Notes under the pieces: model-generated
What the model was told of the DNA's origin: nothing
Seen by the model: the letters and a program-made list of their open reading frames with translations, nothing else
Databases searched by the model: none
Translations under genes and position numbers: made by a program
NCBI GenBank assembly: GCA_963792885.1
Contig: CAWBXX010000003.1
Coordinates: 529,797 to 593,796, forward strand
Reading direction: 5' to 3'
From: DASWJZ01 sp963792885
GTDB taxonomy: Bacteria > Pseudomonadota > Alphaproteobacteria > Rhizobiales > Afifellaceae
DNA length: 64,000 nucleotides
Shown: in pieces, positions 42,072 through 50,632 of the stretch
Layout of the letters: every line of letters begins with the position of its first letter
Position numbering within the stretch: position 1 is the stretch's first letter

Positions 42072-43260
42072 ATGACAAACGTATTGGTGATGATTCCCTC
42101 CGGAGAGGTCTACGACCACGACTGTGTCCGCTGGTACAACTTCAAGGACATCAAGAAGAGCATAAATCACTATCACAACATCGGCGACGCTTTCGTCTAC
42201 AACTCGTCGCTGAAGCTCCTTGAGTTCGACAAGGTCACGCCGCTGCCTATCGCCAATCCGAGCATGGCGGACATCGATCGCCTTCGCGAGGAGTACGACT
42301 ACGTCTTCCTGCGCGGCTCGAACTACATCCATGACGGCATGAAGTGGCAGCGCACCATTGAGGTGCTCAATCGCCTGCAGCTGCCGGTGCTTGGTTTCGG
42401 CATCGGTGCGCAGGCGCCGGTCAAGGGGAAGCTCCAGCTCTCGCAGGAGACCGAGACCGTGCTGCACATGATGGCCGAACTCGACGCCGTCCATCGGCGT
42501 GCGCGGCTCCTATACCGCGCAGGTTCTTTGGGACCTCGGCATTCGCAACGTGCGGATCATCGGCTGCCCGACCGCCTTCCGCGCAAACGATCCCTCGCTC
42601 ACCATCAAGCTCCCGCCGCTCGAACAGGTGAAGCGGGTCGGCGTCACTCTGCGGCGCGAAGTCTCTCCGTCGTACGCGCCGGACATTCGCCGCTACCTCA
42701 CCTTCCACCGCGATCTCGTCAACGGGATCGCGGCGCGGTTCGACGTAGTGCTGATGGCGCAGGGCGAGGTCGAGGAGAAGAAGCTTGTGTTCGGCGACGA
42801 GGCGCAGGCCGAGGAAGGCATGGCCGCCCTGAAAGCCAACAAGTGGACCACGAACTGGTTCATGGATGAGTCGATGGAGCGGCTCTATCGGGAGCGGCTG
42901 TTCTACTCCGACGTCGTATCGGACTACGAGGCGCTCGTCCGCAGCAAGGACCTTGTCCTCGGCTACCGGCTGCACGGCAATCTGATGGCGCTCGCGAACG
43001 GTACGCCGTCGATCTACTTCACCTATGACAGCCGCACGCTGGAGTTCGCGGAAACCTATCAGATACCGAACTTCCATGTCTTCTCCGACAAGGAATTCGT
43101 CCTGGAGGACTATTGGGATCAGGCGCTGTTCGATCGTTACAACCGCGCCTGGTTCGCCACCTATCGGGAGATGCGGACTTTCCTCGAAGAGAACGGCATT
43201 CCGAACAAGATGATCGACGTAATGCAGAAGGTCGCGGAGCCGGTCCGCAAGATCGCGTGA
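42072..43260 (+). CDS. polysaccharide pyruvyl transferase family protein (one-base frameshift)
   Basis: The ATG at 42072 has GGAAGGAATACAACG upstream. The first frame reads MTNVLVMIPSGEVYDHDCVR and VLGFGIGAQAPVKGKLQLSQ. An extra C near 42491 (GTCCATC for GTCATC) shifts it, and the rest continues RNVRIIGCPTAFRANDPSLT and LVLGYRLHGNLMALANGTPS to 43260. The corrected length is 395 residues. The family transfers pyruvate from phosphoenolpyruvate to sugars as a ketal, giving acidic glycans. The conserved RLHGNL histidine region is present. It is followed directly by a paralogue. Confidence 0.87.
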
Positions 43261-43274
43261 GCCGGCAGGAGGCG

Positions 43275-44528
43275 ATGATGAGGGTGCATATCTCCCACAA
43301 GCCCGCTCCGCAGCCGCGGCTCTCGCGGCCGAAGGTGCGGATCGGCGTGCTGAGCCCCGCGGGCAAGGTCGTCAATCACGACCAGGTCGTCACGCAGTCG
43401 TACGGCGATCCGAACAAATCGGTGGCCACCTTCTCCAACATCGGCAACTCGTTCGTCTACGAGTCCTCGTTGCGCATTCTCGATTTCGATGAGCTGGTTC
43501 CGATCCACGCGCCGGACTCGCCGAAGGTCCGAGATCAACAGGTCGAGCTCGTAAACAGTCTCGACTACGTCTTCCTGCGTGGCTCGAACTACATCAACGC
43601 GTTAGGAGAATGGGACAACGTCACGGCGCTGCTCGAGCAGACGAAGGTGCCGGTGATCGCCTTCGGCATAGGGCTCCAGGCTCTCGAGAATGCGGAGCGC
43701 GTCGTCAACGATTCGACTGAGCGCTTCCTCAAGCTCTTGGCGGAGCGGTCTGCCTCGATCGGTGTCCGCGGCGAGCTTTCCGTCGCCGCTCTCGAGGGCA
43801 TCGGAATTACCAACGTCCGGATCATCGGCTGCCCCACGGCTTTCCGGCACCGGCGCGCGACCATGCAGGTGAAGAAGGTCGACAGCGGATCGATCGAGCA
43901 GCTCGGCTTCACGCTCCGTCGCAAGACTTTCCGCGTCGCGACTCTGCAGCGATATCTGATGCACGTCCTGTCCCGCCAGTATCGCACGACGGTCTTTTCA
44001 GCGGGCGAGCTCCAGGAAAAGGGGATTTTCTACGCAGACCGCGGGCTCGTTTCTGAGCCTGAGACCGTGCGCGCCAATGCGATAAAGGGGCTCGAAACCG
44101 ATCGCTGGATATACGGCGCGGACGATCCGCTGCTCGACATCTATCGGCAGAGCCTCGCCGTCTTCGAGTCGGTCGCCGATTTCGAAGAGGGTATCCGTGC
44201 CATGTCGGCGGTGACCGGCTTCAGGCTCCACGGCAATCTCATGGCGCTCGCCAATGGCGTGCCGGCGCTCTACGTCGTCTACGATACGCGCACCCGCGAG
44301 TTCGTGCGCACCTTCGGCATTCCGTTCGTCGAGGCGCGGTCGATCGACCGGTTCTCCTTCCGCGACGCATGGGACAAAGCAGATTTCGCGAAGTTCGAGC
44401 GGGCCTATGCCGCGCTCTTCAAAGAGCTTCGAAGCTTCCTGCATGAGAACGGCATGCCGCACAGGCTGGAGACGACCAACCCGGCTTCGGCCGCGGAGGA
44501 GACCGAAGCGGCTCGGGTCGCCGCCTGA
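43275..44528 (+). CDS. polysaccharide pyruvyl transferase family protein, second copy
   Basis: The product has 417 residues. Tandem ATGs at 43275 and 43278 follow GGCAGGAGGCG. It is parallel to the preceding gene throughout: NHDQVVTQSYGDPNKSVATF, DYVFLRGSNYINALGEWDNV, VRIIGCPTAFRHRRATMQVK and VTGFRLHGNLMALANGVPAL. The frame is intact. The pair probably acts on two positions or two sugars of the same glycan. Other reactions are possible, since the family is wide and the donor was not tested in this branch. Confidence 0.88.
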   Translation: MMRVHISHKPAPQPRLSRPKVRIGVLSPAGKVVNHDQVVTQSYGDPNKSVATFSNIGNSFVYESSLRILDFDELVPIHAPDSPKVRDQQVELVNSLDYVFLRGSNYINALGEWDNVTALLEQTKVPVIAFGIGLQALENAERVVNDSTERFLKLLAERSASIGVRGELSVAALEGIGITNVRIIGCPTAFRHRRATMQVKKVDSGSIEQLGFTLRRKTFRVATLQRYLMHVLSRQYRTTVFSAGELQEKGIFYADRGLVSEPETVRANAIKGLETDRWIYGADDPLLDIYRQSLAVFESVADFEEGIRAMSAVTGFRLHGNLMALANGVPALYVVYDTRTREFVRTFGIPFVEARSIDRFSFRDAWDKADFAKFERAYAALFKELRSFLHENGMPHRLETTNPASAAEETEAARVAA

Positions 44529-44533
44529 GGACC

Positions 44534-45700
44534 ATGCCGCACTCCGGAACGCGCTCTGGCCTGCGGGCGCTGGCGGTCGTGTCAGCTCTCGCCATCGGGG
44601 CATCGTCCGCCGCTGCGGGGCCGTCGCTGGACATCCATGTCCTGCCCGGAGAGACGATCCTCTTCGACCAGCAAAGCGAAGCTTGCGATAACTCTCATCT
44701 TCCGGATGCGCCGGCGCGCGCCTTCCGCGACGGAGCGGGCCAGACCGTCGTCTTCGCGCCGAACTTCAAGAACCGCCTCTTCAGAGGCCCCGACCTCCTG
44801 CACCTGACGCCGGATTGCGCCATCAGTTTCCGGGCTGCGGGCAGCGACCAGCCGGAAGAGCTGGACGACCGGACCTGGCTGGAAGGGTTCTACACCACCG
44901 ATGGGAAGACGGTGTTCGCGCTCGCCAGCGCCAGCTACATCCCCTACCGCCACGATATGCCTTGCCCTGCGGGCGACGAGCATACGGATTGCTGGCTGAA
45001 CGGCATCGCGGCGCTCCGCTCGACCGACGGGGGGAACAGCTTCCAATACGTGGCTGCTCCCCCAAACCACGTGATACTGCAGCCGGACTTCGCGCTCGCC
45101 GACACGGCCGATCCGCCGGGCTACATCACCAACACCAACCTCGTGAGCCTTGGCGGCGACGTCTACAGCATCGTCTGGAGGCGTGACGGAGAGCGCTCAC
45201 GCAACTGCTTGATCAGGTCGCCCAATGGCGACCTCGATCGCTGGGAAGTCCTCTCGGGCGGTGAGTTTCGTCTGATTGCGCAGCTCGATCACGGTGCGTG
45301 GCGTGTCCAAGAGGCAGAGTGCGACCGGATTGGTCCACCGGGCATGTCGGCTATCCGGGGGATCGTCCAGCACCGCCCGTCCGGCGTCTACGTCGCCGTG
45401 CTTCAGCATCGCCGACGCTCGCCGAGTGGAGAATTGGAGCACGGCTTCTTCTATTCGCTCTCCACCGACCTCAAAACGTGGTCGCAGCCGGAGCTCCTGC
45501 TTCCGATTGCGCTCCGGACCGATGCGGGGCCGACCGACAGCTGGGCGAGCTACCCGTCGCTGATCGACGACGACAGTCCTGACCTGAACTTTTCGACAAT
45601 GGACGATACGGCCTATCTGGTTTTTGTGCGCTTTGAGCCTGAGAGCAAAGGGTGGGCTCGCCAACTGGTCGCCGTCCCGATCGCCCTCAGAGCCGACTAG
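44534..45700 (+). CDS. secreted beta-propeller-like protein (sialidase/BNR-type repeats)
   Basis: The product has 388 residues. A signal peptide (GLRALAVVSALAIGASSAAA) is followed by a mature protein starting near GPSLDIHV. Asp-box-like segments IAALRSTDGGNSFQYVAAPP and FYSLSTDLKTWSQPELLLPI, with several DGKTVFALASASYI-type strands, suggest a five- or six-bladed propeller as in sialidases and other glycan-active proteins. Six or more cysteines in the N-terminal half point to a periplasmic or external location. It is the last gene of the cluster, 5 bases after the pyruvyl transferase. Possible roles are glycan trimming or binding. Confidence 0.62.
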   Translation: MPHSGTRSGLRALAVVSALAIGASSAAAGPSLDIHVLPGETILFDQQSEACDNSHLPDAPARAFRDGAGQTVVFAPNFKNRLFRGPDLLHLTPDCAISFRAAGSDQPEELDDRTWLEGFYTTDGKTVFALASASYIPYRHDMPCPAGDEHTDCWLNGIAALRSTDGGNSFQYVAAPPNHVILQPDFALADTADPPGYITNTNLVSLGGDVYSIVWRRDGERSRNCLIRSPNGDLDRWEVLSGGEFRLIAQLDHGAWRVQEAECDRIGPPGMSAIRGIVQHRPSGVYVAVLQHRRRSPSGELEHGFFYSLSTDLKTWSQPELLLPIALRTDAGPTDSWASYPSLIDDDSPDLNFSTMDDTAYLVFVRFEPESKGWARQLVAVPIALRAD

Positions 45701-45717
45701 GACCGCGGCCGGACCCC

Positions 45718-47322
45718 TCACTGCGTCGCGTTCTCCGGGTCGACCATCGGCAATGTCGGTCTCAGCATGCGCTCGGCCGGCGTGATCGCTTCCGGGTCGA
45801 GAAGATGGCCCCAGTTGGTCCGTTTGGCCATCTCCTCCCGGTTCGCCTGCGAGATGAACGGTCCGAGATTCGCCGGTTCCCAGCCGCCGCCCAACCCTTT
45901 GTAAACGGCGATCAGATTCGTCAGCACCTGTGCGCGCACGGTCGCGAGACGCTCTTGTGTGCGAAGGAGAGCGGTCTCCGTGTTGAGAACGCGCGAGTAG
46001 TCTGCGGTGCCCTGCGCGTACTGGTCATTCGCGATGCCGACGCCCTTCTCCGCCGCCGCGGAAGCGCTTGCGAGGTACATCGCCTGCTGCTTCGCCTTCA
46101 GAAACGCCGTGAGGGCGTCCTCGACTTCTCCGTAGGCCTTCAGCACCGTCTGCTGATAATTGACGATCAACTCCTGATAGCGGGCATCGTGCACGCGCAC
46201 ATTGTTGCGGATACGGCCATAGTTGAGGAAATTCCAGGATATCCCGGGATTGAACAGAGCCGAGCGGCTATTGCCGGTGAAGAGGTCGGAGAGGTCGGTC
46301 GCCTTCACGCCGATCTCGCCCGTAATGCCGAACTGCGGATAGAGGTCCGCTTGGGCGACGCCGATCTGCGCGGCTTCCTCCGCCGCCCGCATCTCCGCCG
46401 CGCGAATATCCGGCCGGCGCCGAAGCAGGTCGGCGGGTATACCTACGCCGATCCTGGCCGGCGGATTCGGCATCGCGCGCGGCCGGCGAACGGCTGCGTC
46501 GACATCCCCCGGCGGCATGCCGAGAAGGACGGCAAGCGCGTTCTCCGCCTTGGCGAGATCGGACTCGAGAGCCGGAATCTCCGCCTTTGTGTTGTCGAGC
46601 AGCGCGGTCGCTTCCTGGACGTCGAGGTCGGTAGTCACCCCGTTCTTGAAGCGAATCTGGGTGAGGTTGAGGCTCTTTGTCTGGGTGGCGACGTTCGCCT
46701 GGGCGAGAGCCAGCTCCGACTGCAGCTCCCTGATCGTGACATAGGCGGTCGCGACGTCGCCGACGAGCGTAACGAGCACATCGTCATAGTCGGCGATCTG
46801 CACGATGACATTGGCGGTCGCAGCCTGGATGCCGCGCCTCACCTGGCCCCAGAGATCGAGCTCCCAGCTTGCGTCGAATCCGGCCGACCAGGTCTCGAAC
46901 GTCGGATCGAACGTCGGATCGATCTTGTCGATCTCCCGGAATATGCCGACGTCCTTGGACAGCCATTCTTTCTTGTAGCCGCCGCCGACCTTCTGGCTCT
47001 GGGGAAACCGATCGCCGAGAACGATGCCGAGCTGCGCGCGAGCCTGATAGATGCGCAGAGCTGCGATCTGAAGCGTCAGGTTCTGCTCGAAGGCGACTCC
47101 GACGAGCTTGTCGAGAACCGGATCGTTCAGCCGCTTCCACCATGCGATGGATGGCTGGCTGCGCGTGCTGACCCCTGGGCTTGCGGCGCCGGTCCATCCG
47201 GCCTTCGCGGGCGCCGGCGGCGTGACGAAGTTCGGCCCGACCATCACGCAGCCCGCGACGAATGAGGTCGCAAAAAAGGGCAGAACGAAGCGGCAGACAG
47301 CCGCGAGCTTGCCGGCAGTCAT
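45718..47322 (-). CDS. RND/MFP efflux outer-membrane factor, NodT family lipoprotein
   Basis: The preferred ATG at 47322 (MTAGKLAAVCRFVLPFFATS) has AAGGTCGGGG upstream; an ATG at 47391 is also in frame. The lipobox FVAGC gives an acylated cysteine. Two OEP domains follow (ELDLWGQVRRGIQAATANVI and PGISWNFLNYGRIRNNVRVH), and the periplasmic helices carry LLRRRPDIRAAEMRAAEEAA. It forms the TolC-like channel of a tripartite pump. It is the third gene of an operon with the HlyD protein and a small membrane protein. It could also serve the type I system nearby, which lacks its own outer-membrane gene. Confidence 0.92.
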   Translation of the reverse strand: MTAGKLAAVCRFVLPFFATSFVAGCVMVGPNFVTPPAPAKAGWTGAASPGVSTRSQPSIAWWKRLNDPVLDKLVGVAFEQNLTLQIAALRIYQARAQLGIVLGDRFPQSQKVGGGYKKEWLSKDVGIFREIDKIDPTFDPTFETWSAGFDASWELDLWGQVRRGIQAATANVIVQIADYDDVLVTLVGDVATAYVTIRELQSELALAQANVATQTKSLNLTQIRFKNGVTTDLDVQEATALLDNTKAEIPALESDLAKAENALAVLLGMPPGDVDAAVRRPRAMPNPPARIGVGIPADLLRRRPDIRAAEMRAAEEAAQIGVAQADLYPQFGITGEIGVKATDLSDLFTGNSRSALFNPGISWNFLNYGRIRNNVRVHDARYQELIVNYQQTVLKAYGEVEDALTAFLKAKQQAMYLASASAAAEKGVGIANDQYAQGTADYSRVLNTETALLRTQERLATVRAQVLTNLIAVYKGLGGGWEPANLGPFISQANREEMAKRTNWGHLLDPEAITPAERMLRPTLPMVDPENATQ

Positions 47323-47414
47323 CCCCGACCTTCCCCCCTTTGCCCGCTCCTCCGGCCGGCTAGTCAGTGCCTGTGGCTCGAGCATCCGCAACGGTCGCCT
47401 CCAATTGCGACGGG

Positions 47415-48557
47415 TCAGAGATCGAACGGGAAGATGAAATTCGCCCAGCTATAGACGCGGATATTGATGCGCCTAAGCAGCTCGAAGGCGGAGCTCCGTC
47501 CCGGATAGACGGCGATCGCCCCGTGCGCCCCGGCAGGTAGAAACGCATTCGGGTCGTCGAACGCCACCTGCACCGCGAACTTCCCTTGCAGCTTTGGGAG
47601 GATGAAGTCCGGTAGCCTGCCGGACGGGACGTATTGGCCTTGACCCGTCGCCCACCAGATCGCCTCCACCTTGCCGGTGAAGATCTTGCCGGGGTCGATG
47701 TCGAGCGCAACGTCGACCGGTTGGCCCGGCTCCACGAACTTGATGTGCTCCTGGAAGAAGGCGCCGAGCATGTACGGCGGGTCTTCGGTGACGAAGGCGG
47801 CAATGGCGCCAACGCGGAAATCGCCGACGACGAGACCGGGATAGGCCTGCTGGGAAACGATGTAGCCGTCGTCCGGCGCGACGATTGTGGTCTGGTCCAG
47901 GTAGTACTGCGCCTGGTCCACCTGGGCCTGCGCTTGCGCGACACTGGTGTTGACCCCGTCGATATTGTTGTCCTTCGCCAGTTGCGCCTTCTCTAGCGTC
48001 GCTTCGGCGGCGGAGACTGCCGCCGTATCGGCCTCAACCTCGGCATTCCACTTGTCGACATCCTCCTGGCGCGCGCCGCCCTGGGAGGAGAGGCTGGTGA
48101 ACCGGGTCTGCTGCGATTTGGCGTAGGCAAGCTGCGCCTTTGCCTGGATAAGCTGGTCCTGCGCCGCCTGGACGTCGGTCTCCAGTATCTTGACGTTCTG
48201 TACTGCCGACGCGAGCTGAGCCTTGGCTTCGGCGAGTTTCTCTTCGTAGATCGTGGTGTCGAATTTGTAGAGCGGCGTGCCCTTCTTCACGGGCTGGTTC
48301 GCCTGGACCAGCACCTCCTTCAGGAGGGTGGGTCCTTCAAGCCGAGGCACGATCTGGATGGTGTTGCGGATCAGATGCGCGTCGATCGTGTAGGGAGCAT
48401 CGAATCGAAGGCCGATCATGAAGATCAGCAACAAGTGGAAGCCGATCCAGAACGAGACCACGCCCCAGACGATATTGAATTTCAGCCACTTGAAGCGGAA
48501 GAAGACCAGCCAGACCGCGGCGACATAGATGACCGTGATGGTGAGTGCGATTCCCAT
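47415..48557 (-). CDS. HlyD/EmrA-type membrane-fusion protein (YiaV-like)
   Basis: The product has 380 residues (MGIALTITVIYVAAVWLVFF). Two N-terminal membrane helices (about 5-20 and 30-50) are followed by biotin/lipoyl halves (RNTIQIVPRLEGPTLLKEVL and IVAPDDGYIVSQQAYPGLVV), a coiled-coil hairpin (about 105-215) and a beta-barrel region (GAFFQEHIKFVEPGQPVDVA). With the DUF3302-like gene before it and the outer-membrane factor after it, this is a tripartite export system without its own ATPase or antiporter gene here. The substrate is unknown; E. coli YiaVW is the closest known pairing. Confidence 0.88.
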   Translation of the reverse strand: MGIALTITVIYVAAVWLVFFRFKWLKFNIVWGVVSFWIGFHLLLIFMIGLRFDAPYTIDAHLIRNTIQIVPRLEGPTLLKEVLVQANQPVKKGTPLYKFDTTIYEEKLAEAKAQLASAVQNVKILETDVQAAQDQLIQAKAQLAYAKSQQTRFTSLSSQGGARQEDVDKWNAEVEADTAAVSAAEATLEKAQLAKDNNIDGVNTSVAQAQAQVDQAQYYLDQTTIVAPDDGYIVSQQAYPGLVVGDFRVGAIAAFVTEDPPYMLGAFFQEHIKFVEPGQPVDVALDIDPGKIFTGKVEAIWWATGQGQYVPSGRLPDFILPKLQGKFAVQVAFDDPNAFLPAGAHGAIAVYPGRSSAFELLRRINIRVYSWANFIFPFDL

Positions 48558-48575
48558 CGCTTCGGTCCGCCTCGC

Positions 48576-48971
48576 TCAGGTCTCGGGATTGGGATCAGGC
48601 AGAGTTGTCGGTCGGTCGACCTCGACCTTGGACCCCCCGCCGCCGGTGAGTTTTGCGATTTCTTCGTCGATCGCCTTTTCTTCTGCCTTGGGAAAGCGGC
48701 GGATGTCGATGGTCAGCGAATCGTGGAATGCCCAGATGAACGCGTGCATCCACGGCACGACGGCAAGCGCGCCCGCCCATCCCATGATCTTGACGGTTTC
48801 GGCGTGCGGATGCCGGCGCTGGATGGCGATCTTGCCCGGCAGACCGAGGATCCAGATGATGATCGCAAAGAACGTGATGATCGCCACCAGCACGAAGGCG
48901 AACATCAAATACGTGTAGCCGTCGATCGGCCCCGGGATGAGGCCCGCATCGGGGGGAACTTGCCTGATCAT
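48576..48971 (-). CDS. DUF3302-like inner-membrane protein (YiaW-like)
   Basis: I used the ATG at 48971 (MIRQVPPDAGLIPGPIDGYT), 131 residues; a GTG 13 codons upstream is possible. Two membrane segments (YLMFAFVLVAIITFFAIIIW and IMGWAGALAVVPWMHAFIWA) and GLPGKIAIQRRHPHAETV match the small protein encoded before the HlyD-type yiaV gene in other bacteria. It ends 19 bases before that gene. It probably assists the fusion protein; the mechanism is unknown. Confidence 0.75.
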   Translation of the reverse strand: MIRQVPPDAGLIPGPIDGYTYLMFAFVLVAIITFFAIIIWILGLPGKIAIQRRHPHAETVKIMGWAGALAVVPWMHAFIWAFHDSLTIDIRRFPKAEEKAIDEEIAKLTGGGGSKVEVDRPTTLPDPNPET

Positions 48972-49255
48972 CTGCGCTGCAGCCCCCCTCCCCGCGCCCT
49001 CTCTATCCACCTTAAGTGGGCGCCATCAAGGTAGTTGATTCATGAGGGCCAAGCAAAGCCCGAAAACCTCCGGCGCCTCACTCATCAAGTGCAGTTTCGC
49101 CGGGTCTTGCCCTCTTCCGGACAGGTTCAGCGCCTGTCTTTGAGTTTCGATGTGTCCTCGCACGTCTATCGGCGCAGTTGCGTTTGACATGTCGGTCCGG
49201 CGAGGCCCATGAACGTTCTCCTCGGAATCACTTCCAGCGGTGGGGGAACGATCCG

Positions 49256-49414
49256 ATGATGACCGTGACATACGGCTTGCTTGCGCTGGCCAGCATTCTC
49301 CTGTGGCGTCGCGTCCGCTGGGGATGGACCCTCGTGATGGCGGCGCTGATCCTCGGCATCGTGGTCTTCGTGCAGGATGTCGATTTCTCCACGAACCTGG
49401 GGATCCAGCTATGA
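49256..49414 (+). CDS. DUF5993 family small membrane protein
   Basis: The product has 52 residues (MMTVTYGLLALASILLWRRV then TLVMAALILGIVVFVQDVDF). The ATG at 49256 is followed by another at 49259, with GGGGGAACG upstream. It has two short membrane segments. Its stop overlaps the ATG of the DsbB gene (ATGA), and it is known as a neighbour of DsbB-like genes. The role is unknown. Confidence 0.75.
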   Translation: MMTVTYGLLALASILLWRRVRWGWTLVMAALILGIVVFVQDVDFSTNLGIQL

Positions 49415-49887
49415 GCCGCGACGATCGGCTTTCGCCCGACCTCGAGCGCGTTCTCAATTTCATCGGCTTGCTGGGTATGATCGGCGTCTTGCTCGGCGCC
49501 TACGTCTATCAGTTTTCGTATCGCGAGCTTCCCTGCACGCTTTGTCAGCTGCAGCGGGTCGCCATGATAGCGGTTGCCTTCGGCGCAGCGATGAACCTGA
49601 TGTTTGGCCCCGATCCGCGCCACTACGGCGTTTGCCTTGTGTCGGCCGTAGTCGGAATTGGCGTATCGATCCGGCAATCCCTCCTGCACATCAATCCGTT
49701 CTTCGACACGACGACGGGCCTGCCCACCATGGTGGCCACCGCAAACCCGCCGTTCGGCCAGCCCGTGATGGGCCTTCACCTCTATGTGTGGGGCGTTATC
49801 CTCTTCGGGGCGGTCATCTTCGTGGTGGGCGTCGTGCAGCTGTTCGTGGGCCAGTCCAGGACGACGGCGGCGAGCCTGATCGGCTGA
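49411..49887 (+). CDS. dsbB: disulfide bond formation protein B
   Basis: The product has 158 residues with four membrane helices. The first periplasmic loop has the redox pair in ELPCTLCQLQRVAMIAVAFG. The second cysteine pair typical of E. coli DsbB is not evident in the second loop (NPFFDTTTGLPTMVATANPP), so this is a variant that may use another partner. It re-oxidises a DsbA-type protein using quinone in the inner membrane. It is coupled to the DUF5993 gene upstream. Confidence 0.85.
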   Translation: MSRDDRLSPDLERVLNFIGLLGMIGVLLGAYVYQFSYRELPCTLCQLQRVAMIAVAFGAAMNLMFGPDPRHYGVCLVSAVVGIGVSIRQSLLHINPFFDTTTGLPTMVATANPPFGQPVMGLHLYVWGVILFGAVIFVVGVVQLFVGQSRTTAASLIG

Positions 49888-49922
49888 GCGGTCTGGCCAG
49901 TCTCGGAGTTGGCATTCTGGCA

Positions 49923-50018
49923 GTGCTTGCCGTCGTCGAGACGCTGACGACGTTCATGGAGTGCGGATTCGTCGACTGCCCGAACAATGGCGGCTGGAAT
50001 TGGTGGCTATTCAGCTGA
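49923..50018 (+). CDS. possible tiny membrane protein after dsbB
   Basis: A frame overlapping the end of dsbB reads GVGILAVLAVVETLTTFMEC then GFVDCPNNGGWNWWLFS and stops at 50018. It has one hydrophobic segment and two cysteines in an ECGFVDCP motif. No ATG is well placed; a GTG at 49923 is one choice, and the start could lie within dsbB. The composition is protein-like, but evidence for coding is limited. Confidence 0.35.
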   Translation: MLAVVETLTTFMECGFVDCPNNGGWNWWLFS

Positions 50019-50086
50019 TGCGCTGTAAGCGCTGACGAAGGCGACGGAGCGAAGGCGCCGAGCTTCGGCGCATTCGCTCGTTATGC

Positions 50087-50494
50087 TCATGAACCGAGGA
50101 GCACGTCGCGGAATTTCCGCTCCGAATCGTCCGAAACCTGTTGGATGACGAACATCTGGTCTTCCGAGAGGAATTTGGCCAGCTCCGTTTGTTCCTCGGT
50201 ACGGATGTCGTCCATCTGCGAGCGAAGCTTCAGAAGCGTCCCGAATGAGGGCCTCTTGCCATAAACGATGCCGAGTTGGTTCATGGCCTCCACGCGCTTG
50301 GTGACGCCCTCCTGCAAGATTGCGTCGACCTTGGCCCTGTTCTCGCCCGTGAGCTGCAGCTTGTCCTCGATCGCAGTGACGTCAGCCTCCATCAAAGCCT
50401 GAAAGCTGTCCTGCGCCAAAGCCGGCGACGCGCCCGCCGCCAAAAAGGCGACGATCATCGGCAAGGCCGCCACAAGCATGGCAATGCGTTTCAT
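50087..50494 (-). CDS. small periplasmic helical protein, hypothetical
   Basis: The product has 135 residues from ATG 50494 (MKRIAMLVAALPMIVAFLAA) with a strong GAGGAGG site. The signal peptide probably ends at SPALA (about residue 27). The mature part is helical and charged (DVTAIEDKLQLTGENRAKVD, ELAKFLSEDQMFVIQQVSDD). In size and composition it resembles Spy/CpxP-like helical periplasmic proteins, but I see no LTxxQ motif pair, so the family is not assigned. Confidence 0.7.
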   Translation of the reverse strand: MKRIAMLVAALPMIVAFLAAGASPALAQDSFQALMEADVTAIEDKLQLTGENRAKVDAILQEGVTKRVEAMNQLGIVYGKRPSFGTLLKLRSQMDDIRTEEQTELAKFLSEDQMFVIQQVSDDSERKFRDVLLGS

Positions 50495-50632
50495 TGGCAC
50501 CTCCTCTTCGATTTTTTCCGTCTCGCTGACGCTACGTTGGGTGCCAGTTTCCGGCGGGCCGCCATCCGCTACAGAGCGAAGCCTGCCACTACTCGGCAGG
50601 TCGGGGCATACAGAACGCAGCGACCTTGCGCC

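Noticed and set aside
49008..49022. CCACCTTAAGTGGG palindrome before the YiaW-like gene as an operator
   Set aside because: It is too short and isolated, and no regulator gene is near, so a claim would be speculation.
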